Notes: generated by a model not told the origin, from the letters alone. DNA of 64,000 bases from Areca catechu (GCA_021397845.1 JAHSVC010000034.1:124001-188000), one strand, 5' to 3'. Positions 1 to 11,380 are shown, counted from the stretch's first letter. Program-made: numbers and translations.

Positions 1-1062
1 GAAGTAGCCGGACTGGATCTGGATGAAGGTGGACGGCCTGGACTTGTAGAGAGAGAGAGGCCGTGGGAGATGGATGGATCTAGGGTTTGATGGATTGAAA
101 ATAATGAAGGGTGGCTAGGGTTTTGGGATATCAAGTGGCTAACCTAGGGTTTTGGATAAAGATGGAGATCTCTCACCTCCTCAAGGCTCCAATGGAACCC
201 GGATTACCCCCTCACGGAGCTCAACACTTAGAATAGTGCGGAAGAAGAGAAACCTAGGTCACTCAACACAAGCGAGTAGCAAAAAAATAATTTTCTTCAT
301 TGATTTTCAAAGTTACAAGAGAGGTCTATTATATAGACCTAAAATTTTCTCCTAGCTTGTACAAATTCCCATGTGGGACTAAACTCTTCTAACCTCTAGA
401 TTAGGTAGAAAACCCCCTCTCTTGGTCGACCAAGACTTCAAAAAAAATTGGGACGGCCATAAAGGAATTTTTTTTGGAATTTTTATGGCGCCTCCTTTGG
501 AGTTGGATTTGGATTTGGAGTCCTCCTCTTCTTATGGCATTTCTTCTTTTCTTCCACTCCAAGTTAAGCTCTTTGATTTTGATTTGAACTTCAATTGGAT
601 GTCCCTCTTTGATTTCTTCTCCAAGAGAAGTTTTCTTCCTTCTTTGCTTAGGTAAAATAGGCAGGTATGGGCGCCTCCTTTAAATTAGCTTCCAATTTGA
701 TTTTTCTTCTTTGGGTGTGGGGACCATGACACTGGGATGCCTCTGTGGCGCCTCCTGGACTCTGGCGTGTGCTCGGAGTGTGGCTGGGCGTGTGTGCTTG
801 GAGTGTGGCCTCCACTTGCTTGAACCTTGATTTGATTGGAAGACAAATGTGGCACCATTTTGGACCAAATTGAAACCACATCGGGACTTGCACCGAGTCA
901 ACATGACTCAACAAATTTAAATGGTGACTCAAGAAATAAATAAAAATAAATAAACTGGTTGACCAGGTCAACCTTTATTACAAATCCTAATTTCTCGGGC
1001 AATGTCAATCAGAGATCCAGATGGAGCTCTGAAGTCTTCTTCTGAGTCTGGTGCCCGCACCA
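1..1062 (-). repeat. 3' LTR of element A, truncated by window edge
   Basis: Matches 7263-8317 almost base for base and ends in the same GCACCA. About 550 bases of the LTR's distal part lie before the window. In element orientation the LTR starts TGGTGCGGGCACCA, an inverted repeat of TGGTGC around GG. A TATA-like TATATAATA (minus strand) lies at 327-335. The first ~95 bases in element orientation still encode the tail of the integrase polyprotein. Confidence 0.93.
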
Positions 1063-1602
1063 ATTCTCCGGGGTGGGAGGAACTCGACCCTGTCGAGTAA
1101 GGCTCAAGTTGGCTCTGGTATCTCTCCAAGAGGTCTGGGTCCAATCTTGTAATTCTTCTCGGGAGATCCAAGAGTCATCAGAATCTGGCCTTCCTTGCCA
1201 GCGGACCAGGTACCTTTGGTATCCTCGATTACGAGTAGAGATAACCTGATCATCCAGGATCTTTTCAATCTGCTCTTTCCTCACAGGCCAGTTTGTTGGT
1301 GGACACACAGGGTCAGGATCACTCTCAATGATTGGGTTAGGCTCAAAAGGCTCACTAGGAATCACAACTGGCTCCCTGTACTCTACTAAGTCTGTAATGT
1401 TGAAAGTAGAGCTAATGCCTAGTTCTGGAGGCAACTCGAGCACATAGGCATTGGATCCTACTCTCTTTACCACTCTAAATGGTCCAGCTCCCCTAGCATG
1501 TAACTTTCTAACGGTTCCAGGAGGAAACCGTTCAGGCCTTAACCTAATCATCACATAGTCTCCCTCAACAAAAGATTTGACTCGCCTTTGAGTATCAGCC
1601 AA
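968..1602 (-). pseudogene. Integrase C-terminal domain plus chromodomain (element A)
   Basis: This is the last part of pol. It opens with the GPY/F-like integrase C-terminal region (RPERFPPGTVRKLHARGAGP). After an acidic linker comes a chromodomain of about 50 residues, with the hallmarks GYQRYLVRWQGR and DDSWISREEL. In chromoviruses this domain is known to steer integration toward marked heterochromatin. A frameshift near 1170 splits the end: one frame stops at 1009, while the apparently native frame (tail VRAPDSEEDFRAPSG) continues to 968. Both endings lie inside the LTR, so the polyprotein reads about 30 codons past the LTR boundary. B, D and E have the same arrangement. Confidence 0.9.
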
Positions 1603-1628
1603 CTTCTTATAAGTTTCATTACTTAAAT

Positions 1629-2464
1629 TTATTTGGCATGAATTTCTTTATGCAAGTCTTTTACATGCTGTGCAAAATTCTCAGCAGATTCGGAGACTCG
1701 AGTGTGGACAGGTAAAGGGACTAGGTCAAGAGGTGTGTGAGGTTTGTACCCATGTACAATTTCAAATGGACTCTTACCCGTAGACCTATTGACCGAGTCA
1801 TTGTACGCAAATTCTGCCCTTGGTAGGTATAAATCCAATTTCTGGTATTTTCACCAACAAGACATCTCAGCAGATTTCCTAGGCTACGGTTCACTACTTC
1901 AGTTTGGCCATCAGTTTGGGGATGATAGGCAGTTGAAAACTTAAGTTTTGTCCCTAACTTATGCCAAAGGGTCTTCCAAAAGTAACTGGTGAACCGGACA
2001 TCCCTATCTGAAACGATTGTCTTAGGTAGGCCATGGAGTCTAACTATCTCATTGAAGAAAAGTGTGGCTACCTTAGACGCATCAAAGGTTTGGGAACAAG
2101 GCAAGAAGTGGGCCATTTTAGAGAATCGGTCGACTACGACACAGATAGAATCATGTCTCCTCTAGGTCTTAGGTAAACCTAACACAAAATCCATACTCAC
2201 ATCTTGCCAAGGACGATCTGGGACAGGGAGTGGGGTATAAAGACCAGTGTTTTGTTTTCGCTGTTTGGCAACAGCGCAGGTTCGACATCTAGCTACAATA
2301 TTAGCTACATCCCTTTTCAAGCTAGGCCAGAAAAAGTGGTCTTCAATAGCTAGAATGGTCTTGTCTTTTCCAAAATGGCCGGCTAAACCTCCAGCATGGA
2401 TTTCCCAAATCAAAAATTCCCTAAGAGAAGTTCTAGGGATGCAAAGCCTATTTTTGAAGAACAA
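1629..2464 (-). pseudogene. Integrase zinc-binding and DDE core (element A)
   Basis: The N-terminal part has the HHCC zinc-binding signature (HAGGLAGHFG, then CRTCAVAK). The catalytic core follows, with its three acidic positions visible: Asp in SMDFVLGLP, Asp in VSDRDVRFTS and Glu in TDGQTEVVNRSL. The enzyme joins element cDNA ends to the target. The frame is broken by a stop near 2160 and by a shift between 1838 and 1721. The downstream piece AEFAYNDSVNRSTGKSPFEI is typical of plant chromovirus integrases. It is continuous with the chromodomain segment to the left and RNase H to the right. Confidence 0.9.
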
Positions 2465-3095
2465 AAACCATCTACAAGGGTATAATCTTGGTGATTACTA
2501 GATGGTCCTTGAACTAGATCCTGATACACAGTTGTGAAATCCGGACAAGACTCATATTCCTCTTTGATTTGCTCAAACCCTATGACCTCAGTTCTAACAG
2601 AAGTTAATAACAGAGATCGGCGACTAAGGGCATCAGCTACCTTATTCTCAACTCCAGCCTTATGTTTCAGGACAAAAGTATAGGACTGGATATATTCTAC
2701 CCACTTAGCATGCCTAGGGTTAAGCTTCTTTTGGGAGTTCAGAAATCTAAGAGCCTCATGGTCCGAAAATAGTACAAATTCCTGCGGTAGCAAATAATGT
2801 CTCCAGTAACGCAAAGCTTGCACCACCGCATAAAATTCCTTATCATAGGTAGAATACCTAAGCTTAGCATCATTAAGTTTTTCACTAAAGAATGCTATGG
2901 GATGATTCTCTTGGCTTAGGACTCCACCTATTCCTACACCTGAAGCATCACAGGCAACCTCAAATACTTTAGAAAAATCGGGTAATCTCAGAATGGGTGC
3001 CTGGGTCATTTTATCCTTAAGATCTAGGAAGGCTTTATGGGCTGACTTAGTCCAATGAAATTCTCCCTTCCTAATACAATCAGTGATAGGAGCAG
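2410..3095 (-). pseudogene. Ribonuclease H domain (element A)
   Basis: Ty3/gypsy RNase H with its acidic residues in order: Asp in VACDASGVGIGG, Glu in STYDKEFYAVV, Asp in VLFSDHEALRF, and the closing KVADALSRR. It removes the RNA strand from the RNA:DNA hybrid during reverse transcription. The frame from 3009 down to 2410 is open and runs on into the tether before integrase. It is the best preserved part of pol in this copy. The segment 3010-3095 carries the RT connection region in another frame. Confidence 0.9.
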
Positions 3096-3949
3096 CTAAA
3101 GTACTAAACCCTTGATGAATCGCCTATAGAAGGTAGCCAAGCCGTGGAAACTTCTAACTTCATGCACATTGGTTGGCTCTGGCCAGTCTACTATGGACCT
3201 AATTTTCTCAGGATCGACCGCCACGCCGTCAGGGGTTACTACAAAACCAAGAAAGATAACTCTACTAGTCATGAATTCACACTTCTTAAGATTACCGTAG
3301 AGTCTCTCATTCCTCAAAACTTGGCAGACTGCTCTAAGGTGGCCTAGGTGATCTGCTGGGTCTTACTATAGATCAGGATGTCATCAAAATAGACCACCAC
3401 AAATTTTCCTATGAAAGCTCTAAGTACCTGGGTCATAATTCTCATGAAGGTACTAGGGGCATTGGACAACCCAAAAGGCATAACAACCCATTCATAAAGA
3501 CCATCCTTAGTTTTGAAAGCAGTTTTCCATTCATCCCGGGTCTAATCCTAACCTGATGATAGCCGCTTTTGAGATCAATCTTAGAAAAAACCCATTGCAC
3601 CAGCCATCATATCAAGCATGTCATCTAATCTAGGGATGGGAAACCTATATTTGATTGTAATTTTATTGATGGCACGACTGTCAACACACATCCTCCACGT
3701 GCCATCTTTCTTTGGGGTCAGTAAGGCTGGGACTGCACAAGGGCTAAGACTTTCTCTAATAAACCCCTTCCTCAATAATTCTCCAACCTGCTTTTGCAGT
3801 TCTTCATGCTCAGATGGATTCATCCTGTAATGGGGCAAGTTGGGCAAAGTCGCTCCTGGGATTAGATCTATGGCATGCTGGATATCCCTAAGAGGTGGAA
3901 GGTGGTCTGGCAAATCCTCAGGAAAGACATCCTCAAATTCTTTTAACAC
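3096..3949 (-). pseudogene. Reverse transcriptase (element A)
   Basis: The start keeps FEDVFPEDLPDHLPPLRDIQ, SPCAVPALLTPKKDG and CVDSRAINKITIKYRFPIPR, the usual fingers/palm blocks of plant gypsy RT. The catalytic YFDD is intact on the minus strand at 3380-3391. The thumb-side block FLGFVVTPDGVAVDPEKI is at 3096-3317. Frameshifts near 3580, around 3530 and near 3330 split it into at least three frames, so no full enzyme can be made. The order after protease and before RNase H is normal. Confidence 0.92.
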
Positions 3950-4608
3950 AGGTTTAACTTCTTGAGGAGGCTCTGAGGGTTCGAAGTTCTAAGTTCCTTA
4001 GCAGTCAACATCCAGATGGGTGAACCACTATGAATTTCTTGTTCTAGATCCTTAGCACTGATTAGGTTCACTCCAGTTTTCATCTCCTTAACCTTACCGG
4101 CTCCTTTAGTTACCTTGTCCTTAGGGGGAACTGAATGGATCGTAATCTTCTTCCCATTGAAACTAAAGACACAGGTATTGGGTTTTCCTAAGAGGGTGGC
4201 ATCATGATCATACAACCAAGGTCTTCCGAGAATTATACTGCTCACCCCCATGGGTAAGACATCGCACCAAATCTTTTCATGATAAGATTGCATTTGGATT
4301 TGGACTTGACATCTAGACTGGATGGGTATGGAGGTAGAATCTACCCAAGAAACCTTATAGGGGTTGGGATGGGGAACTGGGATTAAGCCTAACATCTTGA
4401 CAGTGCTAGTAGAGATGGCATTTACACAGCTCCCACTATCTATGATGATCTTACATACCTTATCCCCTAATTTAAGAAAAGTCTGTAGGATGTTAGTCCT
4501 ACGCCAATCCTCTTGAACTAGATTCTGGGATAGGATGCATCTTACAACTCCTAATTGGTCAGATTCATTGGGTTCCTCCTCTCCTTCATACTCCTCAACC
4601 AAATTCAT
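3943..4608 (-). pseudogene. Aspartic protease region (element A)
   Basis: Retropepsin-like protease that processes the polyprotein in the particle. The active-site triad DSG is seen in IIIDSGSCVNAIS (about residues 57-59 of this open segment), followed by the flap region and a second conserved block ending SIILGRPWLYD. The open stretch is 221 codons, starting in an acidic linker (EEYEGEEEPNESD) after the gag zinc knuckles. It is followed within a few bases by the RT frame, with a frame change at about 3945. Confidence 0.88.
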
Positions 4609-4659
4609 TCCGGCCTCATAAACTTCTTCTTCAAATCCTCACTGGGCTCGGAATTATCA

Positions 4660-5789
4660 TTCTCTCCCTCTTATGTAAAGGGATCTCCGAGGGCACTGGC
4701 TAGCAACATGACCTACCTTATGACACTTGAAACAGGCTATGGCAGTACACTGACTGGAAATGTGACCTGGTTTCTAACACTTAAAACAGGTGATATTTGA
4801 ACTAGGGGTTCTCTGGATGTCAGGTGCCTTACCTTTGTCCATGGGCCTAGGGTAGAAGTACCCTGAAAAGGTTTACTAGGGATAACTTGGCTAGGTCCAT
4901 TCCTTGGGATTGGGGCACTAACCCTAGAAGGTATAGGTCCTCTCTGAAATTTCTCAGTGTTCAGTGCAATCTGGTAGGCTTGGTCTAGATCAGTAACCTC
5001 TCTCAGAAATAGTTCTCTCTTGATATCTTCCCTCAGTCCAGCCCTAAATCTAGACAAAGTGACTTCGTGGGCTTCACTCACATCACATCTCATTAGGTAT
5101 TCATCAAAAGTAGCTATGTAGTCTGAGACAGATCGGTTTCCTTGTTTCAGGTTTTGCCATTGGTCTAACAGGTTTTGCTGGTATGAAATGGGTAGGTATT
5201 TATCTCTCAGTTTTTCTTTCATACCCTGCCAAGTGGTTATGGGCTCAATATTCCGTCTCCTAGTGGTTAGCTCAATGTTCCCCCAGTATAACCTAGCTTG
5301 ACGCACTAATTTCATCTTGGCAAACTTGTATTTCCTCTCCTCAGACATAGCATACCACTCAAAGTATTGGTCCATCTCACCCTCCCAATCAGAATACACC
5401 TTAGGGTTCAGACTACCATCAAAAGTGGGTGCATCTAATTTGATGTTCCTGATGAACCTATCATCTCTATCTTCAGGCTCTGGGTCAGGCTTCCTATGAT
5501 TAGGTTCAGGATCTCTATATAAAGGCCTTCTAGGCTCCTGATGTGGGTAAGGTTGAGGCACATTAAAATCGGGGTCAGGAGTCCAATTTCGATGTCTAGG
5601 TTCTTTAAGTACTTGGACTCGGTCCCTAAGTTGGGTAAGATCCTCATGAATTTGTGCGCTAAACTGGGCCACAGTGTTTGTCATATCCTGATTCATTTTA
5701 GCCATACTTTCAGTAAGAGTTCTGATCATGGCCTCTAAATCAGGTTGGGTTTGACCAGGTTGATATGGCACTCCGTTTCTGGTAGACAT
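4660..5789 (-). pseudogene. gag with two zinc knuckles (element A)
   Basis: Structural capsid/nucleocapsid protein. The start Met at 5789 (MSTRNGVPYQPG) is supported because D has the same start at 49720. Order: a coiled N-terminal region, a proline/glutamate-rich linker, then the retrotransposon gag core (VYSDWEGEMDQYFEW through LDQWQNLKQGNRSVSDYIATF). Near 4850 a frameshift moves the reading to another frame, where two CX2CX4HX4C knuckles lie. The first (CFKC then KPGHISSQC) is interrupted by a TAG at 4774-4776; the second (CFKCHKVGHVASQC) is intact. Confidence 0.9.
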
Positions 5790-6689
5790 GATGATTCAAG
5801 CAAGCACACAAAATGAGACTAGACTAAATCGACTACTGGATCACTAGACCTAGAGTCCAAACTAGATGCCCAATCAGAGTGGCAAGCTAGCCTGTAGTAA
5901 CTCAGGACTCAGCCAGGCAGGTGTAAGGGGAGTGTTAGGTCCCTGAATGCCAATCCTAGACACCAATCAGTGATTGGCCAGGTAGGCAGACCAGCACACA
6001 AGCCCTTGGGAATGGATCCCTGAACCACCGTTCTAGACACTGAGTGCTAAGCACACACAGAATAACTCAGCAAACTGACTCACACTAGCCTAGACCCGAC
6101 CAATTGGTGTCCCTAGCCCACTAGGGCAAATTAGGTCTAACTGATTTTAAATTAGGTCTAGGTTCGAATGATTGGATGGTGGTTTTGGGCTAAGGAGAGG
6201 TAATCAACTCCTCCCCTTATCTTAGATGCTCAATTGCCCTTAAGTAAATTATGAGATGATCACTCCAAAAAGAATTGAATTGCAGAACACAAAAAATAGA
6301 GTTGCTGTATTTAAATCCTCAAAATTACCGAAAAAAACAGAAAAAGAAAAATAAATCACAGAAAAATTATGGAAAATAGGTTCAATTATACTGGTTTCAA
6401 CGAAGCAAAATCATGCAATTCTGAGTTTTATGCAGGGAGAAATAATTCAGACAACAGGGAAATTATGGGCTGCAACTAGATTGTCTTCCCCGTTTATAAT
6501 CCCTGCTACGAAGTTATAACCCAATGGATCCCCTACACGCCCTAGGAACACCCCGTGGAATGGGAGGAGGAGGCTTGCACCTCGCTTAGTTCCTAGGACC
6601 GGACGTCCTGGGGAGTCTACTTCGAGCAGACAAAATAAAAAGAGAACAATCAAAACAAGCAAGCAAGCAAATCAGAAACCCTAGACTGG
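5790..6689 (-). other. Untranslated leader of element A
   Basis: About 900 bases between primer site and gag without a supported gene. It is shared with D (49721-50615) and, less clearly, with B and E. A conserved stretch near the primer site, around 6540-6620, includes GGACGTCC and a purine-rich block. It probably holds packaging or dimerisation signals; that is inference. Confidence 0.75.
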
Positions 6690-6701
6690 GCTCTGATACC
6701 A
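6690..6701 (-). promoter_or_regulatory. Primer-binding site, tRNA-Met (element A)
   Basis: Minus strand reads TGGTATCAGAGC, the standard plant initiator tRNA-Met primer site, four bases inside the 5' LTR end. It fixes the LTR boundary at 6706. Only one copy is present here, unlike in B and D. Confidence 0.93.
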
Positions 6702-6705
6702 AAAA

Positions 6706-8317
6706 TGATGCAGAACAAATAAAGGAATGCGATGTGGAAGTAAATTAAGATTAAATAATTTTTTTGTTGTTTTTATATGTTTGTCGAAGTTGGCTTCAAA
6801 TCAAAGAAAAGTTAACCTAACATTGAAAGATACTAATATGATAATTGAAAGCACAATTTTAAGGAAACTAAATTATCAGAGTAGTTCAGAAGCAACGGAT
6901 CGCTGGGGGTTGAGAAACTCCCAGACCTAGGGTTTCGCTCCGAACTTTCAACAGAACAGAAATAAGAGAAGAGATGGTTTACCTAACCAGACAATGATCT
7001 TCACAGATTTTGGTGGAAGAACTCTCCCGAGCAGATTGTTGGATCCTCGGATTCAGGTATCTTCGCAATGGATCCTCCAATACCGGTCCTTTGCAGGTTG
7101 GCTTCTCCTGAACTCAAGATCTGGAAGAGAAGAAAAATAATTGATGGAATTAGAGAGTCAAGGGAAAGATTTACCAGGTTGATGAACTTGAAGATTGAAA
7201 TTGCTGAAAACTGGGTTCTCCTAGATGTTGATGTGATTTTCCTTGGAACTTGCTCTGGATCTGAAGTAGCCGGACTAGATCTGGATGAAGGTGGATGGCC
7301 TGGACTTGTAGAGAGAGAGAGGCCGTGGGAGATGGATGGATCTAGGGTTTGATGGATTGAAAATAATGAAGGGTGGCTAGGGTTTTGGGATTTCAAGTAG
7401 CTAACCTAGGGTTTTGGATAAATATGGAGATCTCTCACCTCCTCAAGGCTCCAATGGAACCCGGATTACCCCCTCACGGAGCTCAACACTTAGAATAGTG
7501 CGGAAGAAGAGAAACCTAGGTCACTCAACAAGAGAGTAGCAAAAAAATAATTTTCTTCATTGATTTTCAAAGTTACAAAGAGGGTATTATATAGACCTAA
7601 AATTTTCTCCTAGCTTGTACAAATTCCCATGCGGGACTAAACTCTTCCAACCTCTAGATTAGGTAGAAAACCCCCTCTCTTGGTCGACCAAGACTTCAAA
7701 AAAAATTGGGACGGCCATAAAGGAATTTTTTTTGGAATTTTTATGGCGCCCTTTGGAGTTGGATTTGGATTTGGAGTCCTCCTCTTCTTATGGCATTTCT
7801 TCTTTTCTTCCACTCCAAGTTAAGCTCTTTGATTTTGATTTGAACTTCAATTGGATGTCCCTCTTTGATTTCTTCTCCAAGAGAAGTTTTCTTCCTTTTT
7901 GCTTAGGTAAAATAGGCAGGTATGGGCGCCTCCTTTAAATTAGCTTCCAATTTGATTTTTTCTTCTTTGGGTGTGGGGACCATGACACTAGGATGCCTCT
8001 GTGGCGCCTCCTGGACTCTGGCGTGTGCTCGGAGTGTGGCTGGGCGTGTGGCTTGGAGTGTGGCCTCCACTTGCTTGAACCTTGATTTGATTGGAAGACA
8101 AATGTGGCACCATTTTGGACCAAATTGAAACCACATCGGACTTGCACCGAGTCAACATGACTTAACAAAATTAAATGGTGACTCAAGAAATAAATAAAAA
8201 TAAATAAACTGGTTGACCAGGTCAACCTTTATTACAAACCCTAATTTCTCGGGCAATGTCAATCAGAGATCCAGATGGAGCTCTGAAGTCTTCTTTCTGA
8301 GTCTGGTGCCCGCACCA
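6706..8317 (-). repeat. 5' LTR of element A
   Basis: 1612 bases, from TGATGCAG at the left to GCACCA at the right (element orientation TGGTGC...TGCATCA). The match to 1-1062 is very close, with scattered substitutions and small indels, so the insertion is not ancient. The TATA-like TATATAATA on the minus strand is at 7585-7593. The last ~95 bases hold the duplicated integrase tail coding sequence. The middle of this LTR differs from the LTRs of B and D although the ends agree. Confidence 0.94.
7585..7593 (-). promoter_or_regulatory. TATA-like box in A 5' LTR
   Basis: Minus strand TATATAATA. The same motif is at 327-335 in the other LTR, and B, D and E have TATA-like motifs at a comparable LTR position. 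Likely the core promoter of the element. Confidence 0.55.
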
Positions 8318-8989
8318 TAGTCGAAGTACCTACCGGGGTCTATGTCATTAAGTCTGGTTCAAAATTAAGGCATAGGTCATTTTGAAATGTAATTAGAGGC
8401 ATAATCCATAATGTAAAATTAAAATTCAATTCTGAGCTAGAACTTAGACATCCCAACGGAGATACATTCATAGAGAGGTCATTTTGACCCATGGTCTAAA
8501 CTTTCTTGTGTAGATGATTGATAAATGAGTTGAGTCTGACCCAAAATCTAAGCCGAGGATGAACTGATTCTAATCCCAAATCTGATCTGAGACTCGGCAT
8601 GCTAAGATCCAAACCAGTGCAATGCAGGTTAGGATTCAAATCATTCTCATGCGATAGAGGTGGTGCTGCTTTGAATACCTTGTAGAGGGTGATATGCCTA
8701 CTATTGTGAATAACCACCATATCTATCTTGATGTTTGTGCCTAGCAAAAAAGCACCACATGTCAACCATCTAGGCTCTATCCACCAAATTCCACCATCTT
8801 CATCAACTTTTTGAAGAAGAAAATGCACCACAGAGCCTAGATTCTCAACCTTATTTAAACCCCTCTGCTAGGTCTGTAATAGCTTCTTAGGGTTTTCCTA
8901 TCATTTTCTTGTCACAAACTCCATGTTCTTTTGCTTTCCCAGTCCTCCCTATTCTTGAAACCTTTGAATCTTTCCTTTCTTTACCAGCT
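8318..8989. other. Unassigned flank between element A and a gypsy-type remnant
   Basis: No recognisable protein or repeat match within the window. A 111-codon minus-strand frame (8496-8831) resembles nothing I know and is probably chance. A TATTTAAA at about 8850 precedes the decayed gene below and could be its old promoter; this is weak. Confidence 0.4.
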
Positions 8990-8999
8990 TTCAAAATAG

Positions 9000-9720
9000 T
9001 AACTCCAAGGAGTCTGGGCCCTAGTGGCAGTTGCTCTAGAAGACAAACAGGTGGAGTGGGACTTTGACCCGATCAACATCCGGTTGGAACTCATGGAGAT
9101 GGATTTGGTTAAGATCCTTAAGGACTATCTAATCCCTTCTGAGTTCCAACTAGAAGTTTTGGGGCTGATGGACCGTGCCTACTAGCCTCCCTCAGGCCAG
9201 ATAAGCAAGCCTCTATGAGGAGTGCTTCAAGGCCAAGTTGAGGCTCCCTCTCCACCCGTTCTTCATTACATTTCTTAGATTTTCTGATATATCACCATAT
9301 TCATTTTCTTTGAACTCTTGGTGGCATTCTATGGTTTTATCATGGTTTCCTTTTGGCTAGGAACACTCCCAGCATTTCTCTTTCCTTTCTTTCTATACCT
9401 TAAAAAGCATCCATATTCAAATAGGTGGTGGTATGCATCGTCTCACAACAAGAAAGGCATCCTCCCACTAATTCAGAGCACTCCTTCTACCATCCACGAC
9501 TGCAAGGAGCATTACCTCTTCATCTCTAAGACTTTTGGCGAGGCCTAGGACTCCATCGATTGGGGCGAGCCTTAGGCATTGGCCCTAAAGAGCCTGGCCT
9601 AGATTAGCACTAGAAGGAGGAGTTCAAGGCCCTACACTACTTTAGGTGCCTGCCTTGAAGGACCACTTTTCATGGTAGATGTTGTATAACATCGAAACCA
9701 GCCCAGTCGTCCCTAAGGTG
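9000..9720 (+). pseudogene. Remnant of a 'putative gypsy type transposon' (PF04195-like) gene
   Basis: Three frame-shifted pieces in order resemble the N-terminal domain found in many plant gypsy-related transposon proteins. They are KDYLIPSEFQLEVLGLMDRA (about 9115-9180), then YEECFKAKLRLPLHPFF (about 9215-9265), then KGILPLIQ and an HYLFISKTFGEA block (to about 9545). In the family these correspond to 'IP.EFELR.PG..DRA', 'F..GLRLPLHPFF' and the later aromatic block. Stops and at least two frameshifts show it is dead. The molecular role of this domain is not established. The call rests on remembered family style; a profile search would settle it. Confidence 0.6.
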
Positions 9721-10229
9721 TGCATGGACTTCAAGTTCTGCCTCAGGATTATTTTCATTTGATTTACTTCTTTGACACTAACCTAGGATTTCTCTTATTG
9801 CAGAGATAGACAAAGATGTGATGAAGCTAGAGCAGAAGGATGTGAGGAGGTCAAAGCGGGAACACAGGTAGACCTATGAATGGAAGAGGCATGATGATTA
9901 CAATGTTAGTCGGTGCATTTGCTTTAGGAATAGAAGTCCTCTCCCACTGCCAGCTCCTTGGAAGCATTTAAGGTTGAAGCATCCCTCTCGTCTTGTCATC
10001 ATTGAACTTTCGATCACTTCTCAGCCTCCTTAAGCTAGAGTGGGCAATCAGCCCATTGCTATCACACTTTTGGTTGCCTATCCACCTCCTTAAGCTATGA
10101 TAGGTGACTAAAGATCTGAAGCTCAAGGGAATTGCCTGGGCTCCTCTGTTCACCAGGCCAGAGTAAGGCTAGATCTACTACCACCTAGGTCGAAGTAAGG
10201 CTGGATCCTACCCCCAAGAATGACATTTG
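9721..10229 (+). other. Decayed tail of the PF04195-like gene
   Basis: Short charged frames (for example KLEQKDVRRSKREH around 9825) in the same direction look like the continuation of the remnant above, with many stops. There is no further recognisable domain before copia sequence starts near 10230. Confidence 0.35.
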
Positions 10230-11240
10230 CAAAATCATCTGGAATGATTTTGTAGTTTTGAATGGACAAATGCGTGATGGCATCTATGTACTATCATGAC
10301 CTGTTAGTATAATGTACATGTCTAGCAAACGTCCTAGGGATAGATAATGTCAGTAAAGCATACCTATGACATTGTAGGCTAGGTCATATTAATAGGAACA
10401 GGATAAATAGGTTGAAAACTGAGGGTCTCCTTGATTTTAGTGAAGATCACTTCCAACCTATGAGTCCTTTCTTCTTGGAAAAATGACAAAGTCACCTTTT
10501 ACTGGAAAAGGTGAACGAGCCAATAAAATTTAAGTCTGATACATACTGATGTATGCGGATCCATGAATGTTAGTGCCAGGGAGGGTATGGTTATTTCAAT
10601 ACTTTTACAGATGACTTTTTGATGTACTGTATGTCTTCTTGATGAGACATAAATTTGAATCATTTAAAATGTTCAAACGATATCGTAATGAAGTAGAAAA
10701 ACAAACCGGAAAGTGTATCAAAATCCTTCGATCTGATCAAGGTGGTGAATAACTTTCGGATGAGTTTCTGACATATCTTGAGAAAAATGAGATTCTCTCT
10801 CAGTGGACACCTCCAGGGACATCTCAATTAAATGGAGTGTCTAAGAGGAGGAATCGAACCCTGTTAGACATGGTTCAGGTCCATGATGGGCTTTGCTTCT
10901 CTATCGATATTTTTTAGGGATATGCTTTAGAATCAGCCTGTTACCTTCTGAATAGGGCTCCAAGTAAGTCCATTAGTAAAACACCATATGAGATGTGGAC
11001 TGGACGTAAGCTGACACTTTCACACCTTCGGGTTTGGGGATGCCCGGCTTATGTAAAATGTTTGGAAATGGACAAATTTGGACCTAGATCTGACGGGTTG
11101 TATTTATTGGTATCCAAAAGAGTCTAAGGGGTATTACTTCTACTTAGCTAAGGAACAAAAGTTGTTCGTCAGTCTTAGGGTTATCTTTTTGGAAAAGGAG
11201 TCCTTGGTAAAGGAACTGTAGTCGCTAAGATTGAACTTAG
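10230..11240 (+). pseudogene. Copia-1 pre-integrase and integrase remnant
   Basis: The pre-integrase block LWHCRLGHINRNRINRL lies near 10370-10420 in one frame, broken by substitutions. The integrase core follows: first Asp in HTDVCGSMN (about 10540), second Asp in LRSDQGGE (about 10730), the latter followed at once by a stop. A fragment of the C-terminal part (YFYLAKEQKLFVSLRVIFLEKE) is at about 11130-11200. At least five stops or shifts are visible. Confidence 0.8.
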
Positions 11241-11380
11241 TGAAGTTCAACAAGTAGAAGAATCGACACACTTAAGGGACAACATAGAACTAACTGTGAT
11301 TAGATCACATCCAGAGCCCACACAGGAACAATAAAGAGATCCAGTAGAGACCGAGCCGACTGGACAGATACTACAGTTTC

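Larger units (their letters stand above)
1..8317 (-). mobile_element. Element A: Ty3/gypsy chromovirus, near full length, decayed
   Basis: Seen: a partial 3' LTR at the window start, then right to left on the minus strand a 5' LTR, tRNA-Met primer site, leader, gag, protease, RT, RNase H, integrase and a chromodomain. This order is Ty3/gypsy, and the chromodomain places it among the chromoviruses. The RT and integrase wording resembles the Galadriel/CRM branch, but I cannot separate these without a tree. Several frameshifts and stops make it inactive as it stands. It is the only chromovirus copy here that keeps RT and RNase H; B, D and E have lost them. The left target-site duplication lies outside the window. 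Confidence 0.95.

Noticed and set aside
8496..8831. 111-codon minus-strand frame
   Set aside because: No recognised domain, no paralogue in the window and no supporting context; kept only as a remark on the unassigned stretch.
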